A stretch of 64,000 bases of DNA from Candidatus Thalassospirochaeta sargassi (lineage in GTDB: Bacteria > Spirochaetota > Spirochaetia > UBA9216), in assembly GCA_028532855.1 (NCBI GenBank), contig JAQQAL010000017.1:62001-126000 (forward strand), in the 5' to 3' direction. The translations under genes were made by a program, and so were the position numbers. This document shows positions 16,922-25,574 of this stretch, in pieces. Each line of letters begins with the position of its first letter. Position 1 is the first letter of the stretch. The notes beneath the pieces were generated by a model that saw only the letters and a list, made by a program, of their open reading frames with translations, was not told the DNA's origin and searched no databases.

Positions 16922-17298
16922 GATTTAAGAGCTATTACTTCAATCTCAACCTTGGCGCCTTTAGGCAGATCCTTTACTGCAAATGCCGCCCGGGCCGGAA
17001 ATGGCTCAGAGAAAAAATCAGCATACACCCCGTTCATTCCTGCAAAATCCGCGATGTCGGCAAGCAGAACTGTGGTTTTGACAACATCATTCATTGTGCA
17101 GTCTGCCGACTCAAGGATAGCCCGTACATTAGACAGAGACTGCTTAGCCTGAGCTTCAATTGTATTTCCGGCTAACTCACCCGTTGCGGGATCAACTGGT
17201 ATCTGACCGGAAACATAGATGAAACCGCCTGCTTCAACGGCCTGTGAATAGGGGCCGATGGCTGCCGGAGCGTTATCAGTGTGAATTCTTTTTTTCAT
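16918..17298 (-). CDS. ridA: RidA/YjgF reactive-imine deaminase
   Basis: This 126-residue protein is typical in length and motif: AIGPYSQAVEAGGFIYVSGQIP at 13-34, an LxNVRAILE segment, and the C-terminal PARAAFAVKDLPKGAKVEIEVIA with the conserved Arg. RidA trimers hydrolyse 2-aminoacrylate and iminopropionate released by PLP lyases. It is the first gene of the ridA-malY-mtnA operon. AGGAG stands 7 bases before the ATG. It probably protects PLP enzymes from the by-product of the adjacent lyase. Confidence 0.95.
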   Translation of the reverse strand: MKKRIHTDNAPAAIGPYSQAVEAGGFIYVSGQIPVDPATGELAGNTIEAQAKQSLSNVRAILESADCTMNDVVKTTVLLADIADFAGMNGVYADFFSEPFPARAAFAVKDLPKGAKVEIEVIALKS

Positions 17299-17321
17299 AT
17301 GTGCTCCTGTAAGTTGAGAAT

Positions 17322-17350
17322 ATATTACCTTTATTGTATTCGGTTGACAA
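17322..17350 (-). promoter_or_regulatory. Promoter of the ridA-malY-mtnA operon
   Basis: Minus-strand TTGTCA (17345-17350), 17 bases, TAATAT (17322-17327), about 23 bases upstream of the ridA ATG, with a normal AGGAG leader. No riboswitch-like structure is evident. Confidence 0.6.
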
Positions 17351-17402
17351 CCATACTTTTTTAAAGAACACAGCGAATTAAAAAGTCAGGCTCTTTGCTT
17401 AG

Positions 17403-18830
17403 CTAAGGCAGATACACCTGCGCAAAAAAACGATTGTACTCAGCCTGAGCTTCATACTTCGTTACATCAGTATCACATTCAGGACACCAGTGTCCGGCGC
17501 GAAGCACCGCATTCGGACTGGCCGCAAACTCATGCCCCAGTGCACAGCGCCATTCAAGCGGTGTATAAATGTCACCCGACCTCATCGTCGAACTTAAACA
17601 ATGGCCGCCCCGGAATTCAGCAGCCTGCCGGCAATCTTCAAGGCTTATATCTTCAATATATAGATCTTCATTCCATCCGTGATCCAGAAGTAGTTTATCA
17701 GGAACCCTGTCTATTCGATAATCTTCCCACTGCTCAGGTATTTTCTCCCAGTTTTCAAGGCTTCCCCAGAACGCCCGGATCCGCTCCGTAATGTTATTTT
17801 CAATCCAGTTACGGGTTCCGCCGGCCCTCCTGCTGAGGGGTTCGAAAATCAGTTTCCGCGATATTTTTCCCGGGAGAAGCCTCAGCAATCTGTAATACGA
17901 GGGAATATTGAGAGATTTCAAAAAGCCGGAATATGTGCTGCGCCTGAAATCAAGCCAGGCATTCAGTTTGTCGGAATCATCATACCATACACAATGAAAA
18001 TTTCGTGTCGCAAAATCTCTGGGCTTAAACAATTTTTGAATATCAGCAATGCCGATTCGTGCAAAAATATTCTTTGTAAAATCATAGAATGTCTCACGGA
18101 ATTCAGGTCCGCTGCCAATATTATATATATTACGCCAGAATTCATCCGGAAGATCTTTTGTACAGAGACTGTAGAGGACTCGGCCAGAATCTTCCGCTGT
18201 GGACCATTCAATGTGGGTACTCAACGGAGAGTGAAATAATATCGGTTCCATCATTCTCAGCATATCTTCATGAAGCATTCCGCTCTGGCGGAGTGATACC
18301 CACCTGTGTAATCCGGACTCGATTACTGCACGCTCAGCCCGCACCTTGCTTGCCCCATAACAGTCAAAGGTACTTATTCTTATCGGATCACCGGTTCGAC
18401 CCCAATGAACTGGAGCGGGACGATTGCCCAGAAACGCCACGGTAGCAATATAAACGAGTTTTATGTGATCCGGAGCTTTCTGCTCCTTTATCGCCTGAAT
18501 AACATTCAGTGTACCGCCGAGATTTATCTTGTCAGTCAACTCGGGGTTAATATCGGCTGCAGGGGGAATCAGAGCGCCTAGATGAAGGACATAGTCAGCC
18601 CCTTCTACCCCCTTCCTGATATCCGCAATATTACAGAGGTCGCCTTCAATAATTTCAACATTGGGCAGTTTAAGAAATTGCCTTAACTTTTTGTACTCCT
18701 TTTTAAGAGGCAGCACGAGAAGCCTGAGATTAATATTGCTGTTTCCGGACAAGAGCTTTACAGCTTCCATCCCCATATGGCCAGAAGCCCCTGTCATGAA
18801 TACATTTGTTTTTAAACTATTCCTGTTCAT
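17403..18830 (-). CDS. NAD-dependent epimerase/dehydratase (SDR) with C-terminal zinc ribbon
   Basis: Residues about 8-300 are an extended SDR. They contain the nucleotide loop MTGASGHMGMEAV, EGDLCNIADI, VLHLGALIPP, and a YGASKVRAERAV active-site Tyr-x3-Lys. The C-terminal 70 residues hold WRCALGHEFAASP and GHWCPEC, a Cys-x2-GH with a Cys-x2-Cys that looks like a treble-clef or zinc ribbon. ATG 18830 is preferred over TTG 18839. The -10-like TATGTT lies 8 bases before it and no ribosome site is seen. The substrate (nucleotide-sugar or other) is unknown; the zinc tail suggests a protein or nucleic-acid contact. Confidence 0.8.
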   Translation of the reverse strand: MNRNSLKTNVFMTGASGHMGMEAVKLLSGNSNINLRLLVLPLKKEYKKLRQFLKLPNVEIIEGDLCNIADIRKGVEGADYVLHLGALIPPAADINPELTDKINLGGTLNVIQAIKEQKAPDHIKLVYIATVAFLGNRPAPVHWGRTGDPIRISTFDCYGASKVRAERAVIESGLHRWVSLRQSGMLHEDMLRMMEPILFHSPLSTHIEWSTAEDSGRVLYSLCTKDLPDEFWRNIYNIGSGPEFRETFYDFTKNIFARIGIADIQKLFKPRDFATRNFHCVWYDDSDKLNAWLDFRRSTYSGFLKSLNIPSYYRLLRLLPGKISRKLIFEPLSRRAGGTRNWIENNITERIRAFWGSLENWEKIPEQWEDYRIDRVPDKLLLDHGWNEDLYIEDISLEDCRQAAEFRGGHCLSSTMRSGDIYTPLEWRCALGHEFAASPNAVLRAGHWCPECDTDVTKYEAQAEYNRFFAQVYLP

Positions 18831-18913
18831 ATATATCAAACATAACGCCGCACAAATTTTAAAAACATCGCCCGGAGGTATGAAAGAGATACCAGTTTAT
18901 AATGATTTTCTAA

Positions 18914-18929
18914 TCACCCTTAGGGGTGA
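18914..18929 (-). terminator. Hairpin at the end of the membrane LuxR gene
   Basis: TCACCC (18914-18919) pairs with GGGTGA (18924-18929) around TTAG. It spans the stop codon on the minus strand and is followed there by TTAGAAAATC. With no strong T-run it is a weak terminator or processing site. Confidence 0.4.
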
Positions 18930-19852
18930 CTTCGGATTTTAGCAAGGAGCTGGAGCCTGTTTGATACACCAGCTTTCCGGTAGATATTTCTAACATGTGT
19001 TTTTACGGTATTCTGAGAAATAAAAAGGCTCTCTGATATTTCATTATTAGAACGGCCCTCAATTAATAGCCTGACAATCTCCCCCTCCCTCTCGCTGATC
19101 TCCATGGCCAGGCAGAAACATTCAGTAAGCTTCGATAAATCTTTTTCTTCCGGTTCATAGCGGTGCATATAATGCCTTGAAGTAAATAGGTAAACATGAA
19201 TCAGGAAGACGACATAAGATAAATAAACAAGCTTGTAGGCAGAATCCATTAGTCTCAACAGATCAATAACGGCAAAGATTCCAATGGGAATAAAAGAGAT
19301 TATAATACTCAGAAGTAACTGACGATTACGAATTTCTCTTGTGCGCTTCAGAAAAATTGCAGCAGTCAGGGCCGGAAAAAATAAGAACAGGCTGCCGTAA
19401 ATAAACAGTTCATTAAGCGCATGCGATAGAGCCACAGACCAGTCGCTTCCATGTAAAAACACAATAAAATACAGTCCGAACAGGAAAAAAAACAAAGCAC
19501 AGACAGTGATAATACCAGTACCGATTCTATGACGTTTTTCATTAAGTTCAAGCAGGCTTAACATGTAGCGACAAACACCGTAAATAACAACAGGAACCGT
19601 CACACAGGTCAGCACAAGCAGAAAAAGAGAAATTCCCGGAGCTACCTGTCCAACCGCAGCGGCAAGCTCATCAGAAAAGATATTGTAAAAAAGAGATGCA
19701 AAACTGTGAATGAAAAGTGCTGTAAGAATAAGAAGGAGTCTGCCTACAATACGATCCCTTGTCCGGATAAAAAATACTGTACACAGAAAAGTCAGAGAGA
19801 AAATCAGAGAAAAATGACAAATTAAAAAAAACTCCGAGGCGAGTCTCCACAT
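18920..19852 (-). CDS. Membrane-bound LuxR-type regulator (7TM-HTH)
   Basis: A 310-residue one-component regulator. About seven hydrophobic helices (residues 5-225) precede a LuxR helix-turn-helix at the C-terminus (ISEREGEIVRLLIEGRSNNEISESLFISQNTVKTHVRNIYRKAG). It probably senses a membrane signal and binds DNA directly. I start it at ATG 19852 because TGCTATAAT (-10 at 19859-19864, extended by TGC) ends six bases before that codon, giving a leaderless mRNA. A GTG 48 bases upstream lies upstream of that promoter. The target genes are unknown. A similar architecture recurs at 34.0-35.4 kb. Confidence 0.82.
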   Translation of the reverse strand: MWRLASEFFLICHFSLIFSLTFLCTVFFIRTRDRIVGRLLLILTALFIHSFASLFYNIFSDELAAAVGQVAPGISLFLLVLTCVTVPVVIYGVCRYMLSLLELNEKRHRIGTGIITVCALFFFLFGLYFIVFLHGSDWSVALSHALNELFIYGSLFLFFPALTAAIFLKRTREIRNRQLLLSIIISFIPIGIFAVIDLLRLMDSAYKLVYLSYVVFLIHVYLFTSRHYMHRYEPEEKDLSKLTECFCLAMEISEREGEIVRLLIEGRSNNEISESLFISQNTVKTHVRNIYRKAGVSNRLQLLAKIRSHP

Positions 19853-20021
19853 GTTTTTATTATAGCATAAATCATCCAGCTGGAACTTATTGATTATCAC
19901 CGGAAACAGGGCTATATTTCATATTGAACGGTTATCTCAGCCGACGGCGATGCCGGGATGGTGTGTGACATGATTATTCTTCTATGAAATGGACGGCAAA
20001 GGGGGCTAAAGGAATCGATAT

Positions 20022-20432
20022 ATGAAAATTGACTATCTGAAAGCAAGACTGACAGCAGAGCTGTGCAGTTTTTTCGGAAATGACTTCAAAAGAATAGAAC
20101 ATGCCCTCGAGGTATTGAACTACTCAGAGATCATCGCTGCCAGAATTGGGGGCTGCGATAATGAAATAATCACGGCAGCATCACTCTTTCATGATCTTGG
20201 AATTAAACCGGCAGAAGAAATATACGGCCATAATAACGGAAAGCTGCAGGAAGAGCTGGGCCCTGCGGAAGCCAGGCTAATCCTGAACGGACAGGGATTT
20301 GACAAAGCTAAAACTGATATTGTATGCGATATCATCTCAAATCATCACTCAGCGTCACGATTCAAATATCCGGAACTTGAGGTGCTGAAACAGGCTGACG
20401 CGATAGTGAATAAACTGCATAACGAATTATAA
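20022..20432 (+). CDS. HD-domain phosphohydrolase-like protein
   Basis: This 136-residue protein contains the HD motif set: RIEHALEVLNYSEII (first His), AASLFHDLGI (HD pair near 57-58), then SNHHSASRF and a late Asp (KQADAIVN). HDIG proteins are metal-dependent phosphohydrolases acting on nucleotides. A ribosome site AAAGGA lies 10 bases before the ATG. Its end overlaps the convergent methyltransferase gene by six bases. It may be a small nucleotidase; the substrate is unknown. Confidence 0.8.
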   Translation: MKIDYLKARLTAELCSFFGNDFKRIEHALEVLNYSEIIAARIGGCDNEIITAASLFHDLGIKPAEEIYGHNNGKLQEELGPAEARLILNGQGFDKAKTDIVCDIISNHHSASRFKYPELEVLKQADAIVNKLHNEL

Positions 20433-20987
20433 GCTCATAATCGTATACAGCGAATCCATCTCTGCCATCTCGGTATAACGTCTCATCTCAACAATATTAA
20501 AACAGCCCGGAATAATTTGTTTCAACTTGTCCTCGGTAATCTGATGAAACATCAAACCCTCATAATTCTCAACCTCGCTGCCGTACCAGAACGAATGCAT
20601 TACTATTCCGCCCTGATTTAATAATTCAGACTGCCGATTGAATGACGCAATCATATTATCATAACTGAGATGATGCATAACCTTATTAGAGAAAACAGCA
20701 TCAAAGGTCCTATCGGTATCCAACGTTACCGCATCAAGCTTCATTAGATCAGCATTTGGATACAGTTTTCGATACCGGTTGAGAAAGATTTTCGAGGTAT
20801 CGGAACCGGTAACCCTATAGAATTCACTCAGAAGGAGTAAGTCAACACCCGGGCCCATACCAATTTCAAGAACAGTACTGCCGGGATTCAGATATATGCC
20901 CAGGCGTTTAATCAATTCCATCCCGTCATACCCTTCAGCCATTTCAAGGTACTGCCTTACATTTTCGTCGCTGTCGTAAAAACCCAT
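20427..20987 (-). CDS. SAM-dependent methyltransferase (class I)
   Basis: A 186-residue Rossmann-type methyltransferase: motif I VLEIGMGPGVDLLLLS, an acidic SAM ligand in VTGSDTSKIF, and motif IV-like FDAVFSNKVMHHLSYD. ATG 20987 is chosen because it lies one base after the stop of the VOC gene with AGG just before it. A TTG 18 bases upstream is the alternative. It is coupled to the VOC-protein gene and ends against the HD gene. The acceptor substrate is unknown, probably a small molecule. Confidence 0.82.
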   Translation of the reverse strand: MGFYDSDENVRQYLEMAEGYDGMELIKRLGIYLNPGSTVLEIGMGPGVDLLLLSEFYRVTGSDTSKIFLNRYRKLYPNADLMKLDAVTLDTDRTFDAVFSNKVMHHLSYDNMIASFNRQSELLNQGGIVMHSFWYGSEVENYEGLMFHQITEDKLKQIIPGCFNIVEMRRYTEMAEMDSLYTIMSL

Positions 20988-20988
20988 A

Positions 20989-21357
20989 CTACCTGTGCTG
21001 ATCAAAAAGAATCTGATTTCCGTCAGGATCTGTAATCATGAAGCTGCCCGGCCCATCTTCACCTTCAACCTCTGAATCCGGATTGTACCCGGCTGATTTC
21101 AATTTCACTGCGATTTCCCGTACATCCTGAAATTCCTCCAGCTCAGAGGCATCCTGAGCCCAGCCCGGATTGAATGTCAGCAGATTTTTCTCAAACATCC
21201 CCTGAAACAACCCTATTACAGTGCTGCCGTTTCTCAGGATCAGCCAGCCCTGTTCTTCATCTCCACCGAATGGCTTGAACCCCAGAGCTGTATAAAATTC
21301 CTTCGATTTCTTTATATCTTTTACTGCAAGACTTGTTGAAAAGGCTCCTAACTGCAT
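20989..21357 (-). CDS. VOC (glyoxalase/bleomycin-resistance) family protein
   Basis: This 122-residue protein has the VOC pattern: SLAVKDIKKSKEFYTALGF in the N-terminal module and MITDPDGNQILFDQ at the C-terminus, where E/H metal ligands or binding residues usually sit. ATG 21357 is taken as start because AAGGAG lies 7 bases before it; a longer frame begins 30 bases upstream without such a site. It is followed at once by a methyltransferase gene. Members include glyoxalases, dioxygenases and drug-binding proteins, so no activity is assigned. Confidence 0.85.
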   Translation of the reverse strand: MQLGAFSTSLAVKDIKKSKEFYTALGFKPFGGDEEQGWLILRNGSTVIGLFQGMFEKNLLTFNPGWAQDASELEEFQDVREIAVKLKSAGYNPDSEVEGEDGPGSFMITDPDGNQILFDQHR

Positions 21358-21443
21358 ATGCACTCTCCTTTGTTGAAGAATCCTCATTCAGATAAAACTA
21401 TTATAACCCGGTTTGATCATTATGAACACAAGACATTTCAGCC

Positions 21444-21472
21444 TTGACTTTATGAACATCGTTCATTATGAT
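21444..21472 (+). promoter_or_regulatory. TetR-MATE operon promoter with embedded operator
   Basis: TTGACT (21444-21449), 17 bases, TATGAT (21467-21472), six bases, ATG 21479. The inverted repeat ATGAAC-ATC-GTTCAT (21452-21466) occupies the spacer, which fits repression by the TetR protein encoded directly downstream. Confidence 0.8.
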
Positions 21473-21478
21473 GCCTGC

Positions 21479-22045
21479 ATGCCGAAAGTAATACCTCAGC
21501 TCGACGAGCAGATTATTAAAAAAGCGGAAGTGCTGTTTATCCGTGATGGATTTGACGGAGTCAGCATGCGAAAGCTGGCCGCCGAGGTTAATATAGCCGT
21601 CGGGACATTATACAATTATTATCCCAACAAGACCGTACTGTTCTATTCAATTATGGAAAAGAGCTGGAAGCGGACTTTTGAAGATATAAAAACGCTTGTA
21701 GAAACGGCATCTAAAGAAGGACGCCCCCACCGCCGTGAAGCTATTGAATTAATATACGACGGAATAAAGGCCAGGGGGGCGTTTACAAATAAAACCTTCG
21801 AGCTTGAATCATCGGTGAAGCATGCTCACAAACTTAAAACCCATGATCCGGGGTGGCAGCGTAAGCTGATTATTCTTCTGGCTGAAACCCTTTCCCCGCT
21901 TGGAGCCGGTTTTGCAGGAGCTGATCGGGAACGCATCATAAAGATGATGATCGCATCAATCCGCTATTTCATTCAGACATCAGACTCCGATTCGAGGGAT
22001 GCGGATATTGACTTTTTATTGAATATTGTCGAGGAGTGCAACTAA
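21479..22045 (+). CDS. TetR-family transcriptional regulator
   Basis: This 188-residue TetR repressor has the helix-turn-helix KAEVLFIRDGFDGVSMRKLAAEVNIAVGTLYNYYPNK near its N-terminus. The start is set at ATG 21479. The promoter and operator lie immediately upstream, so earlier in-frame ATGs would fall inside or before the promoter. The mRNA is predicted leaderless. It is translationally coupled to the MATE exporter (stop and start overlap as TAATG), which makes it the likely regulator of that exporter through a drug-like ligand. Confidence 0.92.
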   Translation: MPKVIPQLDEQIIKKAEVLFIRDGFDGVSMRKLAAEVNIAVGTLYNYYPNKTVLFYSIMEKSWKRTFEDIKTLVETASKEGRPHRREAIELIYDGIKARGAFTNKTFELESSVKHAHKLKTHDPGWQRKLIILLAETLSPLGAGFAGADRERIIKMMIASIRYFIQTSDSDSRDADIDFLLNIVEECN

Positions 22046-23418
22046 TGGAACATAAAAGAGAGATAATGCTTCGCGAAGCTCCGGTTAACAAGGCTATCAC
22101 CAGTATGGCGGGGCCTGCAATTATCGGGATGATGGTAAGCGCCATCTATAATATTGTTGATACATTTTTTGTTGGCATGCTGAATGATACTGCATCCCTC
22201 GGGGCCACTACAGTACTTTTTCCTGTGTTCATGCTGATATCGGCGGTCGGAATGACCTTCGGTATGGGGTCGGCATCGGCAATTTCCCGCAAGCTCGGCG
22301 AAAAACGCAGGGAGGAAGCCTCACAGGTCGCATCGACAGCGTTTTTCACAACTATGGGAATTGCGGTTGTTTTCATCATTCTTGGAAATATATTCATACA
22401 TCAGCTGCTAAGCCTTTTCGGTGCAACCGAATCAATACTTGCCAAGGCCGAGATTTACGGTTCTGTTATCATAAGCGGTTCCATTTTTCAAATGCTGAAC
22501 ATGAACATGAACAACATGCTCAGGGCTGAGGGTGCGGCAAAAGTAAGTGGTGCAGCATTGGCCATTGGCGCGATACTGAATATCATTCTGGATCCACTTT
22601 ACATGTTTGTGTTTGATTTAGGCCTTGCAGGTGCAGCATGGGCTACTGTTACCGGTCAGGTTGTAAGCACTTTCTTTCTCGCAAGTTTTTTTGTCCGGAG
22701 AAAAACGATTGTCCATATTGATCCGAGAAAATTTCATCCGACGGTTTCGACATACGCTCAGATTATGAAAATAGGTATTCCGACATTCCTGCGTCAGGCT
22801 CTTAACAGCTTTGCTATGGCAATGCTGACAAACGCCGCTGCGCCCTTTGGAGACAGCGCGATTGCCGCCATAGGGATAACACTCCGGGTTGTAATGATGC
22901 CGATGATGGTTCTTTTCGGATTCAGCCAGGGTTTTCAGCCCCTTGCAGGTTATGCCTGGGGTGCTAAAAACATAAGCAGGGTTCGTGAGGCTGTAAAATT
23001 TTCCGTAAAATGGACCAGCATCTTCGCCATCTCTGCCGCCGTTATTCTGTTCACGGGCGCCGGCTTGATAATGACTGCGTTCTCGAAAGATCCTGAGGTA
23101 GTAGCAAGGGGGACTCTCTCTCTTCGTCTGAATGTAGTTATCATGCCCTTTCTTGGCTTCCAGCTGATCTATTCATTTCTCTATCAGGCGCTAGGCAGAG
23201 GGCGCCCGTCAATGCTTCTTGCTGTTGCACGCCAGGGGTTTTTCTTTCTGCCGCTGGTTCTTATTATGCCGCGAATCTTCGGTCTGACCGGGGTCTATTC
23301 AGCCCAGCCTGTAGCAGATGTACTGACACTGGCCCTGACAGCCCTGCTTGCCGTTGGGATTTCAGGAGAGTTGAAAAAACTTGATACAAACAAAAACGAT
23401 GCAGTTCTAAAAAATTGA
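22045..23418 (+). CDS. MATE-family multidrug/Na+ efflux protein
   Basis: A 457-residue exporter with about 12 membrane helices in two six-helix halves. Typical MATE segments include PAIIGMMVSAIYNIVDTFFVGML, FGMGSASAISRKLGEK, MLRAEGAAKVSGAALAIGAILNIILDPLYM, and FGFSQGFQPLAGYAWGAKN. The ATG overlaps the TetR stop codon and has GAGGAG upstream. It exports organic cations by Na+ or H+ antiport. Co-regulation with the TetR gene predicts induction by a substrate. Confidence 0.93.
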   Translation: MEHKREIMLREAPVNKAITSMAGPAIIGMMVSAIYNIVDTFFVGMLNDTASLGATTVLFPVFMLISAVGMTFGMGSASAISRKLGEKRREEASQVASTAFFTTMGIAVVFIILGNIFIHQLLSLFGATESILAKAEIYGSVIISGSIFQMLNMNMNNMLRAEGAAKVSGAALAIGAILNIILDPLYMFVFDLGLAGAAWATVTGQVVSTFFLASFFVRRKTIVHIDPRKFHPTVSTYAQIMKIGIPTFLRQALNSFAMAMLTNAAAPFGDSAIAAIGITLRVVMMPMMVLFGFSQGFQPLAGYAWGAKNISRVREAVKFSVKWTSIFAISAAVILFTGAGLIMTAFSKDPEVVARGTLSLRLNVVIMPFLGFQLIYSFLYQALGRGRPSMLLAVARQGFFFLPLVLIMPRIFGLTGVYSAQPVADVLTLALTALLAVGISGELKKLDTNKNDAVLKN

Positions 23419-23458
23419 CAAACACCCTCCGCAGGAATATCATATTCAGGGAGGTGAT

Positions 23459-24127
23459 ATGGATTACATTGTAGCAAGAGATCTTAATAGTCTTTATATT
23501 ATTCTGGATATAATCTGGCTTGTTGTTCTGACTGTCATTTTCCTTTATTCAGGAAAAAAACAGGCGGTTATAGTTGGTGTACTCGCAGGGCTGCTGTACT
23601 TCATTGTCGACTATGGCGGATTCTATATGCTTGCCGGGACCCGAAGCGTAGAAGGCGCTCCCACCGGCTTATTTCTATTCTGGCTATCTATGAGCTATGG
23701 CTTTACAAACTTCACATGGATCTGGCTATTGCTTGAAAATGATGGACACCAACTCGAATGGTCCCTGCTGCCGATAATTGGCTGGCTTGGCGTAGGTCTT
23801 CTTGCACAGAACTTTGGTACGAATTTCCATCAAATTCATATACAGCGATATGTCGGCAGCTATCACGGAATTATGGCTGCAATTCTAACTGTCGGTTACC
23901 TGATTCTCATTATCCGTAACCTCAATAGTAAACACGGGCAGGCTCCCATTGCCCGGCTTATTATAATAGGTATTGGAGTTCAGTTTGCCTGGGAAGCAGT
24001 ACTACTGCTTACCGGGATTCGCCCGGCCGGAGTAAGACCACTGATCATAAATTCTCTTATTGAAACAAACCTCGGTATGCCTTATATCTATCTGATTGAG
24101 TTAAAATTAAATAATAAAACTGATTAG
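23459..24127 (+). CDS. Uncharacterised multi-spanning membrane protein
   Basis: This 222-residue protein has about seven hydrophobic helices and short loops, with conserved-looking aromatic segments (SMSYGFTNFTWIWLLLEN, HIQRYVGSYHGIMA). It has no cofactor or transport motif that I recognise. A clear GGAGGTGAT ribosome site precedes the ATG. It sits between the MATE gene and a convergent histidine kinase gene, overlapping the latter by 21 bases. Its function is unknown. Confidence 0.75.
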   Translation: MDYIVARDLNSLYIILDIIWLVVLTVIFLYSGKKQAVIVGVLAGLLYFIVDYGGFYMLAGTRSVEGAPTGLFLFWLSMSYGFTNFTWIWLLLENDGHQLEWSLLPIIGWLGVGLLAQNFGTNFHQIHIQRYVGSYHGIMAAILTVGYLILIIRNLNSKHGQAPIARLIIIGIGVQFAWEAVLLLTGIRPAGVRPLIINSLIETNLGMPYIYLIELKLNNKTD

Positions 24128-25474
24128 ACAGACTGCACCGTCTTCGTTGTAGAATTCGGCACTGCCGCCAATCTGCTTGGTGAGCATTTTTATCAGCTGA
24201 ATCCCGAAACTTCCGTCTCTAATGTGCTCAGGATCCCCGAATCCTATACCGTTATCCCTGAATGTTATACTCACCTGGTTGAGATCCTTCTGAACGCAGA
24301 TCTTTATAAGGTTTTCGTTCATAGCGTCGGTAAACGCATATTTCATGGCGTTTGTCAGCAGTTCATTCAGAATTATTCCCAATGAAAATACGATATCAGT
24401 CGGAATTATAAAATCCTGTAGATTTTTCTCAATAGTAACAGTGTCACTCTGCGGGTAAACACCTGCAATCTCATCGATTAATTTTGTAAAATAAGCTTTG
24501 GAAGAGGTAGCCATAAAATCTTCTGATTGATACAGCTTTTCATACAGGATCCGCATTGAACTCAGTCTGCCGGCAGCATCCATGAGTACTCCGCTAATCT
24601 CATCATTATTTATATTCGAATCCTGAATCATCAGGAGGCTTTCAACCGCAGCCATATTATTCTTGATTCGATGGTGAACCTCACGCAGGATGATGTCTTT
24701 CTCTTTAAGAAGAGCCTCGATTTTCTCCTCAGCCTGTTTTTTTTCGGTTATATCATCAACCTTACCCATTACACCGACTACCTGGCCGCTGTCAACAATA
24801 GGAATAAGATGGTATTCCAGATATAGACGATTTCCCCACTTGCTTTCATAGTCTATAAGATTATGCACTGGTTCGGCAGTATTTACAGCCTTACTGAAAT
24901 CCGCCGAAAAACCGATATCGACCAGTGATTTAAACGTAAAAACATTGATTTTTTTGGTCTCTTCAAGTGATGGGGAACCAAGAATCTGGAGCATTTTTCT
25001 GTTCGCTTCAATTACATTTCCATCGAGGTCCATATACAGTATTCCGGAAACAGAATTATCGAAAAGATTCCTGTAACGCTTTTCACTGTCTTCGAGAGCC
25101 TTTTTCATTAGTTTACTCTCGGTGATATCCTGGATTATACCGGTAACAGAGCCCTCTGTTTCATCATATTCCGCAACTGAACGAACCCAGCGGATTTCTC
25201 CATCTCTTTGGCGTCTCAATTGAAATTCAACATCGTAAATACTAACTCCCATGATCAGATCTTTCAGCTTTTCATCGAGCATAGTTCTATATTCAGGAAG
25301 AGGAATGCGCTGAATTTCAGCAAGTGTAAAATTTTTCTTTGATAATCCGTAAATCTCAATGGCAGAGTCTGTTCCTACAACGATATTTCTCTTCAACTCT
25401 ATCTTCCATGAACCGAGATTTGCTATTTTTTCCGCACGGGAATAGTGATCACTGCCGAAATAATTAGAATCCAT
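24107..25474 (-). CDS. PAS-domain sensor histidine kinase (HisKA_2 type)
   Basis: A soluble, roughly 455-residue sensor kinase. Two PAS domains are visible: one at about 10-130 ending WVRSVAEYDETEGSVTGIIQDITE, and one at about 135-255 beginning EDSEKRYRNLFDNSVSGILYM. The HisKA_2 phosphoacceptor helix LREVHHRIKNNMAAVESLL follows, then the HATPase domain with NELLTNAMKYAF, DNGIGFG and SFGIQLI. No membrane segment or receiver domain is present, and no response regulator gene is adjacent. ATG 25474 is preferred; TAGAAT ends seven bases before it. A TTG at 25504 is the alternative. Confidence 0.88.
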   Translation of the reverse strand: MDSNYFGSDHYSRAEKIANLGSWKIELKRNIVVGTDSAIEIYGLSKKNFTLAEIQRIPLPEYRTMLDEKLKDLIMGVSIYDVEFQLRRQRDGEIRWVRSVAEYDETEGSVTGIIQDITESKLMKKALEDSEKRYRNLFDNSVSGILYMDLDGNVIEANRKMLQILGSPSLEETKKINVFTFKSLVDIGFSADFSKAVNTAEPVHNLIDYESKWGNRLYLEYHLIPIVDSGQVVGVMGKVDDITEKKQAEEKIEALLKEKDIILREVHHRIKNNMAAVESLLMIQDSNINNDEISGVLMDAAGRLSSMRILYEKLYQSEDFMATSSKAYFTKLIDEIAGVYPQSDTVTIEKNLQDFIIPTDIVFSLGIILNELLTNAMKYAFTDAMNENLIKICVQKDLNQVSITFRDNGIGFGDPEHIRDGSFGIQLIKMLTKQIGGSAEFYNEDGAVCLISFII

Positions 25475-25538
25475 CTCCGTTATTCTAATACACCAGTGAA
25501 GCAAATTCCAGTTTTTAAGCGGTTTTCATTCAAAAACA

Positions 25539-25568
25539 TTGAATTATAAATGATGAACAATATATACT
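25539..25568 (+). promoter_or_regulatory. Promoter of cinA, predicted leaderless
   Basis: TTGAAT (25539-25544), 18 bases, TATACT (25563-25568), six bases, ATG 25575. No ribosome-binding site is present. Confidence 0.65.
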
Positions 25569-25574
25569 CAGTCC

